64,000 nt of DNA from Tectiglobus sp965215755. Lineage in GTDB: Bacteria; Pseudomonadota; Alphaproteobacteria; Rhizobiales; Hyphomicrobiaceae. Under the pieces are notes generated by a model, which saw only the letters and a list, made by a program, of their open reading frames with translations, ran no database searches and was not told the origin of the DNA. Position 1 is the first letter of the stretch. Every line of letters starts with the position of its first letter. This document shows, in pieces, positions 34,631-45,300 of this stretch. The stretch spans positions 3,100,001-3,164,000 of the forward strand of contig OZ244119.1 in the NCBI GenBank assembly GCA_965215755.1, in the 5' to 3' direction. The translations under genes and the position numbers were made by a program.

Positions 34631-35731
34631 CTATTCAAAATGTGAAGCGACCTCGTCAGCAATCGAGAGCGATGCCGTCAGACCCGGACTCTCAATGCCG
34701 AACAGCATGACCAGATTTTCGTGGCCATGCGTTTCACGTCCGTGGATCATGAAGTCAGGGACTGGCTCACCTTCTTTGTAAAGTTTCGGGCGGATGCCGG
34801 TGTAGTCGGGATGAAGTTTGTCGGGATCCAGTGCCGGGTAGTATGCGCGTATGAACTCAAGAAATTGCGTGAGCTTTTCTGGCTTAAAGCTGTAGTCGAG
34901 CTCATCAATCCATTCGATGTCAGGTCCGAATTTGCATCGGCCACCGATGTCGACCGTCGCATGGAGGCCAAGCCAGGCACCTTGCGGCATCGGATAGATG
35001 TGACGCGTGAACGGCGGTTTTCCGGACAGCGCGTAGTACTGTCCCTTTGCGTAGTATGTGCGGGGTGGGATGTAGTCATTGGCGTATGTCAGCGTGTCAG
35101 CTATGCGCGTCGCATGGAGGCCGGCTGACGTGACTAGTCGCTGGCAGGTTACGACAGAGCCATCAACCAGTTCGATCGCATAGGCACCATTGTCGGATCT
35201 GGACAGACGATCAACCTCTGACAATAGCGCAACTTGTGCACCGTTGGTTTCAGCGTGTCCCTGTAATGCGAGCATGAACTCGTGACTATCGAGGATGCCG
35301 GTTGATGGCGATAGCAATGCACCCAGGCAATGGACTTCAGGTTCAATGGCCTTGACTTCGTCGCCTGTCCGGAACTCCAAGTCGGTCACACCGTTTCCTG
35401 CTGCGGTTTCCTTGATGGCTTTAAGGCGCGCAACCTGCTCATCCGTGACGGCAACGATCAGTTTTTCGCAACGGCGATAGCCGACGCCATTTTGCTCGCA
35501 AAACTCGTACAGCTGATGCTTTCCCTGAACGCAATGCAGGGCGCGTTTGCTGCCTTTGGGATAGTAGATCCCGGCATGAATCACTTCGCTGTTGCGTGAG
35601 CTTGTTTCGGAACCAATGAGATCGTGTTGCTCGACAACAAGAACTTCCTGGCCACGCATGGCGAGTGCGCGGGCTATGGCCAGCCCGACGACGCCGGCAC
35701 CGATGACAATCGTTTCTACGTCAGTCGACAT
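34631..35731 (-). CDS. FAD-dependent oxidoreductase, L-2-hydroxyglutarate dehydrogenase-like
   Basis: A 366-residue DAO-family flavoprotein. The FAD site is ETIVIGAGVVGLAIARALAM; the following LIGSETSSRNSEVIHAGIYY matches L-2-hydroxyglutarate dehydrogenase (LhgO-like) proteins. The C-terminal PDYTGIRPKLYKEGEPVPDF and LVMLFGIESPGLTASLSIAD also fit that group. It should oxidise a 2-hydroxy acid or an amino acid with FAD. The start at 35731 begins directly before the FAD strand; an ATG at 35800 would add 23 unconserved residues. Substrate is inferred. Confidence 0.87.
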   Translation of the reverse strand: MSTDVETIVIGAGVVGLAIARALAMRGQEVLVVEQHDLIGSETSSRNSEVIHAGIYYPKGSKRALHCVQGKHQLYEFCEQNGVGYRRCEKLIVAVTDEQVARLKAIKETAAGNGVTDLEFRTGDEVKAIEPEVHCLGALLSPSTGILDSHEFMLALQGHAETNGAQVALLSEVDRLSRSDNGAYAIELVDGSVVTCQRLVTSAGLHATRIADTLTYANDYIPPRTYYAKGQYYALSGKPPFTRHIYPMPQGAWLGLHATVDIGGRCKFGPDIEWIDELDYSFKPEKLTQFLEFIRAYYPALDPDKLHPDYTGIRPKLYKEGEPVPDFMIHGRETHGHENLVMLFGIESPGLTASLSIADEVASHFE

Positions 35732-35949
35732 TGTTTTTCTGCTGCTTGAGAGATTTGTTGACCATCTGAGTATGGCTCCGACGGTAGCAGAGCAACGCAA
35801 ATCGGGTCGATGCCTAAGCTCAACTTGTCGCCCCGCATAAAGGGTGCCTCAGCAGGCCGGATCTGGTGTCAGTTGTGGAAAGCAAGGTTTCGGAGTTGCG
35901 GTGAACGAAAAGAGAACATATACAGCAATGTCGCAATAAAAAGAGCACG

Positions 35950-37095
35950 ATGGCATTCAGGTTCTTACATACGGCTGATTGGCATATTGGCAAAAGCTTT
36001 GGTGGGTTTCCGCCCGATAAACGCGCCTTGTTGAGCGATGCACGATTGTCGATTGTCGAGCGGATCGCGGAGACCGCAGCTTCATTGGGCATTTATCATG
36101 TGCTTGTCGCTGGTGATGTTTTCGATAGCCCGAAACTCGCTGATAGCATCATTCGACAAACGCTCCATAAACTCGGACAAGCAAAGGATATCAGTTGGTT
36201 TCTTTTGCCTGGCAATCACGATCCAGCGGTCGACCATGGCATCTGGGATCGAGTGGCGGAGCTGGGTCAACCGGCCAATGTCATCGTTTGTCGGAGCGCG
36301 GAGGCGATTGTGCTCAGGGACGACGTTGTTTTGTTGACGGCGCCGGTGACGAGTGCACGGACCATGCAGGATCCAACGGCGCATTTTGCGGACTATGCGC
36401 GCCAGGATGGCGTGATCCGGATCGGCCTTGCGCATGGATCTATCCAACAATTCGGCAGTGCGAATACGGAAGAAGCTTCGGTCCTGATTGCGGGAGACCG
36501 GGCGGAGGAGGATAGTCTCGATTATTTGGCACTTGGCGATTGGCATGGCCAGAAGACTGTCAGCGATCGGACGAGCTACAGCGGCACGCCGGAACCTGAA
36601 GGTTTTGTCGACAATGAGCCGGGTTTTGTGCTGTCCGTTGAGATTGATGGGGCCGGGGCGCGCCCGCAAGTGAAGCGCCACGCCACTGGTGTGTTCTCAT
36701 GGTCGCGGATTGAATTCGGTTTCGATAATTTTTCGACGGCGGCTGTTTTGTTGGAGAAGCTTCATGCCATTCGCGACAACGGCTTGCGTAGTCTCGTTCG
36801 GCTCAAGCTGGGCGGTGAATTGCTCCTTGAAGAAGCAGTGGAACTGCAGGATCAATTGGATGCCGTGGGCGATGTCCTATTCCACCTGGAGACCAGTCGA
36901 GACGATCTGCTGATGACCGTCAGCGGGGCGGATCAGGAGCTTTTTCAGGACGAGCGGCTTTCCGAATTGGCAGCCAGCCTACAATCTGAGGCAACCGGTC
37001 TGTCGGATGCTGATGAGAAAGTCCGGCAGCGGGCTCTCCAAATGCTGGCTCAGTTGGCTGCATCGAGCAGAGGTCGCCAGGCCCATGTGGATTAA
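35950..37095 (+). CDS. Metallophosphoesterase, YhaO/SbcD-like DNA repair nuclease
   Basis: A 381-residue calcineurin-like phosphoesterase. The metal-binding motifs are in the expected order: HTADWHIGKSFGG, LVAGDVFDSPKLA, LLPGNHDPAV, GLAHGSI and LGDWHGQKT. This is the Mre11/SbcD-like group, with a C-terminal capping part from about residue 240. It probably acts on DNA ends with the ATPase encoded next to it, overlapping by 11 bp. The gene stands 218 bp from the divergent oxidoreductase gene. Confidence 0.88.
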   Translation: MAFRFLHTADWHIGKSFGGFPPDKRALLSDARLSIVERIAETAASLGIYHVLVAGDVFDSPKLADSIIRQTLHKLGQAKDISWFLLPGNHDPAVDHGIWDRVAELGQPANVIVCRSAEAIVLRDDVVLLTAPVTSARTMQDPTAHFADYARQDGVIRIGLAHGSIQQFGSANTEEASVLIAGDRAEEDSLDYLALGDWHGQKTVSDRTSYSGTPEPEGFVDNEPGFVLSVEIDGAGARPQVKRHATGVFSWSRIEFGFDNFSTAAVLLEKLHAIRDNGLRSLVRLKLGGELLLEEAVELQDQLDAVGDVLFHLETSRDDLLMTVSGADQELFQDERLSELAASLQSEATGLSDADEKVRQRALQMLAQLAASSRGRQAHVD

Positions 37096-39724
37096 CGCGC
37101 TCCGCTTACGGGAAGTGGGCAAATTTTCAACGGGCTATACCCTTGAAGGGCTGTCGCCTGGTCTCAACGTATTGATCGGCCCCAATGAACTTGGCAAATC
37201 GACGTTGCTCCGTTCGCTTCGCGTGCTGTTTGAATATTCTCATACGTCGAACCACGCCGCTGTTCGCGCGCTAAGGCCGTATTCTGGTGGTGCGCCACAG
37301 ATTGAATGCGAATTCCATCTGGCCAATCAACACTGGCTTTTGAGGAAGCAGTATCTTGCATCGCGAAGTGCTGAGTTGCGGAGCCTGTCAGGAGGCTCGC
37401 TTTACCGTGGTGGAGATGTCGATCGTGCCCTTTCAGATCTCGTGGAGGAAGCAGCTGGTTCGTTGGCGACGCTGAAGTCCCAATGGGTTGTGCAGGGTGA
37501 CGGGTTTCGACCGCCGCGGGCTGCAGCCGAGACGGTGTCGACTGTTCAGCAGCTTGTCGCGGAGGAGGTTTCGTCAGCAACGGGTGGCGATCAACTCGAT
37601 ATGATTGTCGGTAAGGTGTCAGATCAACTTTCCACATTGATTACGGCAAAGAGCCGAAAACCCAAGGCAGGCGGCCCCTTGCATGTCGCGCAACGTGAGC
37701 TGAGCGAGATATCCGCAATTTGCGAAGAGTTGAGAGAGAAAGCCCGGATCAGTTCGCAACGGCAGGCCCGATTTGATGAGATATTCGCCGTCATCGGGGA
37801 TGCCGGTCAGGTTGCAGAGCTTGAGCGGTTGAAGGCGGAGATCCTGGAACGCCGCGCGCAAGTCGAGGCCGACCAGCATCGGCTCAATCAATGCGAGCTG
37901 GCAGCGGAACGTCGTAAGCGACAGGCAGTGGAACTGGATACGGCTCAAGCGGCCTACGCAAGTTACATCGACAGGGTGCGCATTTATTCCGAGACGAGCG
38001 AGCGGCTTGGCCATGTTGGAGATCTTCTGGAAGAACTGGGTAAGGCCCAAACCCAGGACCAGCAGAATCTGACAAATAACGCAGCGACACTCAGCGAGCA
38101 GGAAGCGTACCGGGACACACTTCGCCGGCAAGCCCTCATACGTGAACAACAACGACGTTATGAGGGGCTTGTTGAGCGATTGAACGATGTTCGTCGACGT
38201 CACGCGAATGTCCAAGAGGCGTCTGAGAAGGTTGTTCGAATCGATGCTGCGTTGGCTGAGATCAGCCTTACGCAAGAGGAGTATGACAAAGCTCTATCGC
38301 TCAAGGTCCAGGCGGAGCGGATTTCCATCGAATTGGAGGCTCAGTCCGCGACAATCGAGGTTGACTATCTGCCGGATCGCAACGGGACTTTCATTGTGGA
38401 TGGGAAAGAGCTGGGCGAGGCCGCAGTTATCCAGATTGATCGTCCACTCATCGTGGAGGTGCCGGGGATTGGCCGCCTGCGCATTGCACCGGGCCTCAGC
38501 AAAGAGATGTCGCAACTGCGAGAGAGCTTCGAAGAAAAGCAGGACGCACTGGCAGCCATTCTGGCGAAGCATAGTTTTGATGACGTTGAACAGCTTGAGC
38601 AAGCCTGGCAGGAAAAAAGCGGGCTCCTGGTTGAACGAACACAACTCGCAAATAATCTTCAGCAGATCGCGCCAGAGGGTGCGAAGCGTTTGACAGAACT
38701 CTTGGGTCAATTGGAGCAGCAAGTTGAAGAGGCGAAGCCCGATCCGGCGATGTTGGCTGCTGAGGTTGTGGAAGATGGCGCCGACTTAAATGAGCGCATC
38801 GAGGCGTCAACTCTCGCGGTGAAAACCCTTCAGGCCGACATTGCGCGCCGCGATGAGCGCCGAAAGCAATTGTCGGAAGAGCAGTCGGCTTTGTCGGAGG
38901 CGTTATCGAACAAAAGCGTCGCTGAGATTTCTGATTTTGCGAGACGTGAGGCGCGGGTAGCGCAATTGCAGAATGAGGTGCGGGAGGCAACGGATCGATT
39001 GAACCTTGCTGTACGCCAGGAGCATGCGTTGTTTGATGGTGCGCCGTCACAGACGGAGATTGCAGACCGCGTGCGTGAGTTGGAACAGCTGGATGCAACC
39101 GTCCGTTCACGGCAAGACCGGCTAGCGTCACTGAATGAGGAGGCAAAGATCCTCGAAGGCGCGCTTCGCAGAGATGCGGAGGATGGTCTTGGTGTTCAAG
39201 TGCACGAAGCCGAAGAGCAAAAGCGAGCTGCCGCAGCGAAAGTTGATGCGTTGTTGTTGGATGTTGCCGCGCTTGACCTTCTTGAGCAGAGGCTGAGCGT
39301 CATAGCGAGTGATCGTCAGAGATTGATCACGCGGCCCGTTATGAAGCGTGTGGCTCGGTTGGCGGCCCCCCTTTTTGATGAGGCGGCGTTTGGCTTTGGA
39401 GATGGGTTGGAGCTGAAAAGCATTGATCGCCAAGGCATCGAAGAGCCACTTGATGCGGTGAGTGACGGCACGCGGGAGCAGATCGGCGTCCTGGCGCGGC
39501 TAGCGTTTTCGGATATTCTTGCAGATGGTGGGCATCCGCTACCGTTGGTGCTTGATGATCCGTTTGTCTTTGCGGATGACGCCAGGCTTGAAAGCCTCTT
39601 CCAAGTCTTGAAGAGCATGTCAGCCAAGCACCAGTTGCTTATTTTAACGTGTCATGAGCGGGCCTTCTCGCCGCTCATCGAAGACTTCGGTGCCGATAGG
39701 GTCCAGGTCGCCGAAGCTGCCTAA
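37085..39724 (+). CDS. AAA ATPase, YhaN/SbcC-Rad50-like DNA repair protein
   Basis: An 879-residue protein with split ATPase halves and a long middle. Walker A is VLIGPNELGKSTLLRSLRVL near residue 40. The middle (about 200-740) is rich in Glu, Arg, Gln and Leu with heptad-like spacing, so coiled coil. The C-terminal half has DAVSDGTREQIGVLARLAFS (signature-like) and LVLDDPFVFADDARLESLFQ (Walker B), followed by LILTCHERAFSPLI. The start is ATG at 37085 inside the nuclease gene. Together the two resemble Rad50-Mre11 and would tether or process DNA breaks. YhaN is the closest group judged by length and layout. Confidence 0.85.
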   Translation: MWINALRLREVGKFSTGYTLEGLSPGLNVLIGPNELGKSTLLRSLRVLFEYSHTSNHAAVRALRPYSGGAPQIECEFHLANQHWLLRKQYLASRSAELRSLSGGSLYRGGDVDRALSDLVEEAAGSLATLKSQWVVQGDGFRPPRAAAETVSTVQQLVAEEVSSATGGDQLDMIVGKVSDQLSTLITAKSRKPKAGGPLHVAQRELSEISAICEELREKARISSQRQARFDEIFAVIGDAGQVAELERLKAEILERRAQVEADQHRLNQCELAAERRKRQAVELDTAQAAYASYIDRVRIYSETSERLGHVGDLLEELGKAQTQDQQNLTNNAATLSEQEAYRDTLRRQALIREQQRRYEGLVERLNDVRRRHANVQEASEKVVRIDAALAEISLTQEEYDKALSLKVQAERISIELEAQSATIEVDYLPDRNGTFIVDGKELGEAAVIQIDRPLIVEVPGIGRLRIAPGLSKEMSQLRESFEEKQDALAAILAKHSFDDVEQLEQAWQEKSGLLVERTQLANNLQQIAPEGAKRLTELLGQLEQQVEEAKPDPAMLAAEVVEDGADLNERIEASTLAVKTLQADIARRDERRKQLSEEQSALSEALSNKSVAEISDFARREARVAQLQNEVREATDRLNLAVRQEHALFDGAPSQTEIADRVRELEQLDATVRSRQDRLASLNEEAKILEGALRRDAEDGLGVQVHEAEEQKRAAAAKVDALLLDVAALDLLEQRLSVIASDRQRLITRPVMKRVARLAAPLFDEAAFGFGDGLELKSIDRQGIEEPLDAVSDGTREQIGVLARLAFSDILADGGHPLPLVLDDPFVFADDARLESLFQVLKSMSAKHQLLILTCHERAFSPLIEDFGADRVQVAEAA

Positions 39725-39822
39725 TGCTGTCGGCGCCAATCTCAGTTATTGGAAATTTGACTAGTCGCCCTGTTTCCAAGCGCCAAGGCGAATTTGACTG
39801 CAGCGCCAACGCCATCTGCAAA

Positions 39823-39850
39823 AAAAGGCCCCGATTGTTCGGGGCCTTTT
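39823..39850. terminator. Bidirectional rho-independent terminator
   Basis: AAAAGGCCCCGA (39823-39834), loop TTGT, TCGGGGCCTTTT (39839-39850) is a perfect 12-bp hairpin with A tract before and T tract after, so it works in both directions. It sits between the convergent YhaN-like and bactofilin genes. Confidence 0.92.
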
Positions 39851-39877
39851 AAATTCATTGGGTAGTCTTTTCCGGGC

Positions 39878-40387
39878 TTAGTTTGCCGCAGTAGACGATG
39901 GCTCCGGCCGTTGGACGCCGGATAGCGGATCTTCTGAGCGCCTTGATTTCCCTTCGAAAAAGGCGCCTTGCTCAATGGCAAGTGATTGATGATGCACGTC
40001 GCCTTCGACATGGCTGGACGACTGCAGCATGACCTTGCGGCCCCGGATCGAGCCCATCACATGCCCTCGGACAACAACCTCTTCGGCGTTCACCCCGCCC
40101 GTGATGCGGGCCTTCTCACCAATGACGATATGGGTGCCATGCAGATCGCCTTGCACTTCGCCATCGACCTGGACTTCGCCGGACGAAATCAGGTTGCCCA
40201 TTATCGTCAAATCAGGCCCGATAACTGATGGCGCAGATGGTGTGCCAGCGCGTGCCGCGGTTGCGGGGCGTGGAGCCGCAGCCGGTGCTGGCGCACTCGG
40301 AGCAGTGCCGAACGCTGAAGTTTGTGTTGTGGCGTTCACCGCTGGGCCTTCCTTCTCTGGCTTCTTACTTCCAAAATTTGACAGCAT
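39878..40387 (-). CDS. Bactofilin-family cytoskeletal protein
   Basis: A 169-residue protein with an Ala/Pro-rich flexible N-terminal 55 residues and a right-handed beta-helix bactofilin domain (about 60-150): VIGPDLTIMGNLISSGEVQV, DGEVQGDLHGTHIVIGEKAR, and VVRGHVMGSIRGRKVMLQSS. A short Pro/Ser tail follows. Bactofilins form filaments that anchor envelope or cell-shape factors. The ATG at 40387 follows GGAAGG; the extended start at 40462 has no ribosome site. The 319 bp before it contains no other gene. Confidence 0.9.
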   Translation of the reverse strand: MLSNFGSKKPEKEGPAVNATTQTSAFGTAPSAPAPAAAPRPATAARAGTPSAPSVIGPDLTIMGNLISSGEVQVDGEVQGDLHGTHIVIGEKARITGGVNAEEVVVRGHVMGSIRGRKVMLQSSSHVEGDVHHQSLAIEQGAFFEGKSRRSEDPLSGVQRPEPSSTAAN

Positions 40388-40706
40388 TCCCTCATCCTTC
40401 CAATCTCCCACCCGTCTTGAAATGAGATTGATCTGGCAATCACTCGCGTTCGGGCAACTCAACCGTCTGAATAGTGCCGCAAGCTATCACACCATTGTTG
40501 GCGTACCGAATCGATTCTTTGCGTTGAGATCAGTGTGTGGACGTTTGGCAACGCTGATTGTTAATTGAATTATGTATGGAGTGTCAGCGTGTTGTTGGCG
40601 TCTTCGGTGCGCCCGCCGAGCTGGATGAGTATGATCTTGTGTTGGATGGTTTGTCGCACAATCCCGAAAGACGCCGTCCTGAGATCGTATGCACTCCAGA
40701 ATTTGC

Positions 40707-41582
40707 TCAGCTCGGTGCTCCGAATGCTGTCAGCGGCTTATAGAATGTGGGTGGCATGCCGCATTCCAGGCGTGCCTCCTCGTTGAACGGCGGCCTGATA
40801 GGAGACCTGAAATGTCGCCGGACGAGGGATTGGAACGTCTGTTCAATTGGTCTTGCCTCGCGCTGGCACATGAATCTGAACCAGTACATGCCAATCGCCA
40901 CATGCTTTTTTTCATCCCTGTAGACGATCTTCAGGATATTGGCTGAGCGTTCGTCTTCCGCGGCTTCGAGTTTCCGGATCATTTCCGGGCCGACGTCAAG
41001 TCCGCGCGCTTCAAGAACCAATGGAACGATGGCTAGTCGTGCGAGCAGATCATGCCGCGTTTCTTGGGCAGCCTGCCAAAGGCCATCGTGTGCCGGTAGA
41101 TCACCGTAGCTACCGCCTAGTTCGATCAATCGATTCCTTAGCAGTTCAAAGTGCTTGGCCTCTTCCAGCCCGACCTGCACCCAATTGTCGAAAAAGTTTT
41201 GCGGCATACCTTGCGGCGTGAAACGGGCGATCAAATCCCAGGTCATATCGACGGCGCTAAGCTCAATGTGGGCGAGTGAATGGAGAAGCGCGAAGCGGCC
41301 TTTGGCACCACTGGTGCTGCGCTTTGGCATTTTCCGAGGCGGTAGTAACTCTGGCCTGTCAGGGCGGCCAGGGCGATCCGGTAAGTTGCGGGCCGGGCCG
41401 GTGCGATGCAGTGGAAGGCGGCGCGTGAACCAAGCCTTTGCCGTTTGCTTTGCAAGTCGGACTTTGCGGCTTAATTCTGGCTCGGCGACGATGGCTGCAG
41501 CCGCATCTGCCAGGGCACTCCCGGAAGGCAGTTCCTCCTCCGGCCTCGCCTCAGCTTGATGATCCTCGACTGCTTCAGTCAT
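40707..41582 (-). CDS. Ferritin-like DUF455 protein, putative di-iron oxygenase
   Basis: A protein of about 291 residues. An N-terminal part with variable basic stretches is followed from about residue 95 by a ferritin-like bundle: LAHIELSAVDMTWDLIARFT, GLEEAKHFELLRNRLIELGG and IVYRDEKKHVAIGMYWFRFM. The two ExxH-type pairs (EEAKH and DEKKH) and the Glu in HIELS suggest a di-iron site. DUF455 members have no proven function and probably oxidise or hydroxylate a substrate. Start at 41582 is a choice between two in-frame ATGs. It stands between the bcp gene and bactofilin, same strand as both. Confidence 0.82.
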   Translation of the reverse strand: MTEAVEDHQAEARPEEELPSGSALADAAAAIVAEPELSRKVRLAKQTAKAWFTRRLPLHRTGPARNLPDRPGRPDRPELLPPRKMPKRSTSGAKGRFALLHSLAHIELSAVDMTWDLIARFTPQGMPQNFFDNWVQVGLEEAKHFELLRNRLIELGGSYGDLPAHDGLWQAAQETRHDLLARLAIVPLVLEARGLDVGPEMIRKLEAAEDERSANILKIVYRDEKKHVAIGMYWFRFMCQREARPIEQTFQSLVRRHFRSPIRPPFNEEARLECGMPPTFYKPLTAFGAPS

Positions 41583-41661
41583 GGCTGCATTCTTACTCTG
41601 CGGTATCAATTGTGTGGCTGCAGTAGGAACAAGTTAAATGGATCAAACTGCAGCCGCGCTT

Positions 41662-42135
41662 TTAAGACTGAGCTGCAAGTTCTTGAACAGCTTCCAAGAC
41701 AGCTTCTGCATGCCCTGGAACCTTCACTTTTCGCCAGATCTTGGCGATTTTGCCGTTGGCATCGATCAACAACGTGGTGCGCTCGACGCCCATATACTTT
41801 CTGCCGTACATCGACTTCTCAACCCAGACTCCGTACTTTTCGAGTACGGATTTGTCCTCATCGGAGGCGAGTGTAACCGTGAGATCGTGCTTTTTCTTGA
41901 ACTTGACATGGCGGTCAATGCTGTCGGGTGACATGCCGATGATTTGAGCGCCCGCGGCGTTGAACTTCTTCTTCAACTCACTAAACGCAATGGCTTCTTT
42001 GGTACAACCAGAGGTGTCATCCTTCGGGTAGAAAAACAGGACGACCATTTCACCTTTGAAGTCCTTGAGTTGCAATGTTTCACCTGCGTCGCCCGGGAGT
42101 TTGAATGCCGGGGCCTTCTTGCCTTCCTCAAGCAT
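41662..42135 (-). CDS. bcp: Peroxiredoxin Bcp (AhpC/TSA family) without the second cysteine
   Basis: A 157-residue thioredoxin-fold peroxiredoxin with the peroxidatic Cys44 in YPKDDTSGCTKEAI. In E. coli Bcp a resolving Cys lies five residues later; here that position (49) is Ile and no other Cys is present. So it is probably a one-Cys enzyme recycled by an external thiol. The rest (GMSPDSIDRHVKFKKKHDL, KYMGVERTTLLIDANGKIAK) matches the Bcp subgroup. It should reduce peroxides in the cytoplasm. The gene is upstream of the DUF455 gene, same strand, 79 bp apart. Confidence 0.9.
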   Translation of the reverse strand: MLEEGKKAPAFKLPGDAGETLQLKDFKGEMVVLFFYPKDDTSGCTKEAIAFSELKKKFNAAGAQIIGMSPDSIDRHVKFKKKHDLTVTLASDEDKSVLEKYGVWVEKSMYGRKYMGVERTTLLIDANGKIAKIWRKVKVPGHAEAVLEAVQELAAQS

Positions 42136-42360
42136 GAATTCTGTGCCTTTCTTTGGTCGCTTTTGCAGTTGTGATATCGCCTAACGGTGCAGTCGGGTTA
42201 TGTCGCACTTTAACGCGCATGCCTATAGGGGGTGTTGATGACTTCCCCGTGCGCGTTAGGGATTTGACGGTGCCGTTCGGGGAACTCATGCTACGTATCA
42301 GTTATGGTTTCTGACATCTCGTCCGAGATTCATTGGATCGTCTAGGGAAAGGGCCGATCG

Positions 42361-45300
42361 TTGTCTGATGTCGTTACAGTGAGGCGCAAAACGCGTCGCA
42401 GACATCGGTCTGACCGAGACATGCGCGATCCAGACGATGGGCCAGGCTCGTTCCTGGGCATCATCGGCCAGATACTCCTGTTCCTGGGCAAAATCCTGAT
42501 CCCACTTATTCTGCTGGCAGGTGTCGCCGTCGGCGTTCTTTATGTCCGGCTCATGAATGGTCCCATATCGTTACCGTTCCTGAATGCATCGGTGGCCCAG
42601 AACATCTCATCCGAGCTGGATGGTTTGAGTGTTTCGATTGGTGACTTCATTGTCGAGCTTCGCGGCAACAGTTTTGAGTTTCGGTTGCGCAATGTTCGTT
42701 TGGCGGATGCATCCGGTAAGCCGGTGGCTATTGCACCACTTGCAGCCGTTGAAGTAAGTCGCACTGCCTTTTTGTCCGGACAGTTGGCACCCTCACGCAT
42801 TGTTTTGATCGAACCGCAAATGCTGATGTTCTACAGTCAGGAGAGCGGTCTCTCACTATCTTTGGCGCAGAGTGCGGAGGAACCTCGGCCAGCGGAGTCG
42901 CAACGCAATCTACGAGGAACCACAACCGATCGAGTTCCGAGCAGCGGACCGCCCCAAACATCTTTTGGTGTGGGTTCCGGCCGGATTGATCTCGCGCGAA
43001 CGATTGTCAAGCTTGCGGCGCGCGCGCGAAGCCAAGACGATGCGACGTCATATCTTGACCGTGTCGGAATCCGCGATGGCACGATTGTCGTTGATCATGC
43101 GGGGGCGCAGACGGCGTGGCGCGTGCCATCAGCAGAGTTCCGGTTATCGCATTTTGAAGCCCGTAGTGTTCTGGAAGGTGATATTGCCATTGCTTCGGGG
43201 CGCGGGCCCTGGCGGATAGGAATCCGTGCGGAAGAATCAGAGCGGCGCCAGACTGTGCGTCTGACAACCACCGTTCGCGATATTATTCCAGAAACGATTG
43301 CTGAGGCGATCCCAGGACTAAACGCGCTGCGGTCGCTTCGCTTTCCAATCGGTGGCCGGGCGGATCTTGCCCTGTCGTCGCAAGGTGAGCTGATTGCCGG
43401 GAACTTTGATGTGTCGCTTGGCAGTGGCTCACTGAATGTTCCTTGGCTGCAGGTGGCGCCGCCGCGTCTGGAACGGGGATTGATCAGACTCCGGTATCGC
43501 CGAGGCGGAGCTGGGATCCAGGTCGCGCCCTCGGTGCTGCGGTGGTCGGGTAGCGAGATCACTGCGCAGGGTCTTATCAAGCAACGTCAGATCGGGAATG
43601 ATGATGTCGCCTGGGATTTTAATCTGCAATCGAACAAGGGGCGTCTCGGACTCGGCCGGCCAGGAGAGTTCATCCGGCTGAAGCGTTGGCTTGCCAAAGG
43701 GACCATGCTGCCGGGCAAAGGGGTTCTCAATCTCGATCAAGTCATTTCCGAAGCAGGAGATGGCGCACTTGTCATGAAGGGGGCTGTTTATACCGGCAGC
43801 TCTCCCGGTGTGACAATGTCAGGTCGGGTCGGCCCGATGCTCGTCAGAAATTTCCTTGCATTCTGGCCGGAAGTCCTAGGGGCTGATGCACGTCAATGGG
43901 CAAGCAAGAATGTTCTCGCAGGGCAGTTGGAGGGCGCGACTTTTGCAATGCGTATGCTCAGGCCTGCAGGAGCCACCAAAGAGACGAAATCAGATTACAG
44001 CATGTCATTGGATGCAGCTTTGCGAGGGACCCGCTTTATTGGCAATCCGTCTCTTCCCCCAATCTTTGCCGAAAAGGCGAGCCTATTGTTGAAGGATGAT
44101 ACGTTTCGCCTCAGAATTCCGCAGTCTGCTTTCGTTGTCGGTGATGGCCGGTCTTTGAATATCAACAACGTGGAACTGGTGACCGAGCGGATGTTTGAAC
44201 CATCCGTTGATGGCAAGACGAGCATTCGGGTGCAGGGCGATTTGCGCGATGCTGTCGACATTGTTCAATCATTGGGTGTTGTCGAAGCGCAAGCCGCAAA
44301 GGATATCAAGGCGAGAGCCTCCGGCAAGATTGACAGTCGTCTTGAACTCGTATTGCCCTTCGTCAGGTCGGGAGGACAGCTGCCACCTCCGTCTGTTGTT
44401 GGTCAGATCCGGATCCTTGATGGGAAGGTCACCCGGATCTGGAAAGATCAGCCCGCGGTTGGGCGCAAAGTCATCATCGATGTTGGGGACAAGGGATGGA
44501 CAGCAAATGGTGAGCTTCGGCTTGGTGCTGTGCCGGCTAAGTTTCGATGGCAGCGCTTCTTTAACATGGAGGAGGCGCAGCAACCGCCGATCCGTGTTAC
44601 GGCAGTCTTGGATGGCAAAGCTCGACGCAAGCTTGGACTGGAAGTCGATCACATTGTCCGCGGTCCGATGGGGCTGGATGTCAAGTTTGCCCCCCGGATC
44701 TCCAAGAATGCCGCGCCAACGTCAACGCACGTGCGGCTTGATTTGACCAAAGCCGCATTGGAGCTTGAGAGCCTTGCCTGGAAGAAGGCGCCGGGCAAAC
44801 GCGCAATCGCTGAGTTTGATTACTTTCAGGGGACGGGGCGGCAGCCCGCCCGGCTGGACAACATTCGTGTCGAGGCAGGCCGATTGGCCATTCGCGGGAG
44901 CGCGAACATAGATCGTCGGGACCGACTCACATCATTCGATTTTGAGGATTTCACGCTCGATGTTGTGACGCGTCTGCGTGTCAAAGGCGAATTGCGCAAA
45001 GGTAACGTTTGGCGGGTTTCAGCGCGCGGAGCGACTTACGAAGGCCGTGAGCTGTTTCGCAGCCTGTTCTCCACAAAGCCGGCTAAGAGTGGTGCAGTCA
45101 CCGCTGGGCAACCGGGGTTGGATTTGGACGTGCAAATTGGCAACGTGCTGGGCTTCTGGCAGACCTCACTTAGAAACGTCCGCCTCGATCTCTCCAAACG
45201 TGGCGGGAAGATTGCAGCGCTCAATGTGACAGGCCTTCTGGATGGCGACAAGAGACTGCGGGTGCAAGTGAGGCGCGGGCAGGCACGGCGGCGGCTCGTT

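Noticed and set aside
38496..39146. Minus-strand frame of 216 residues in the YhaN-like gene
   Set aside because: Low-complexity shadow of coiled-coil codons on the plus strand.
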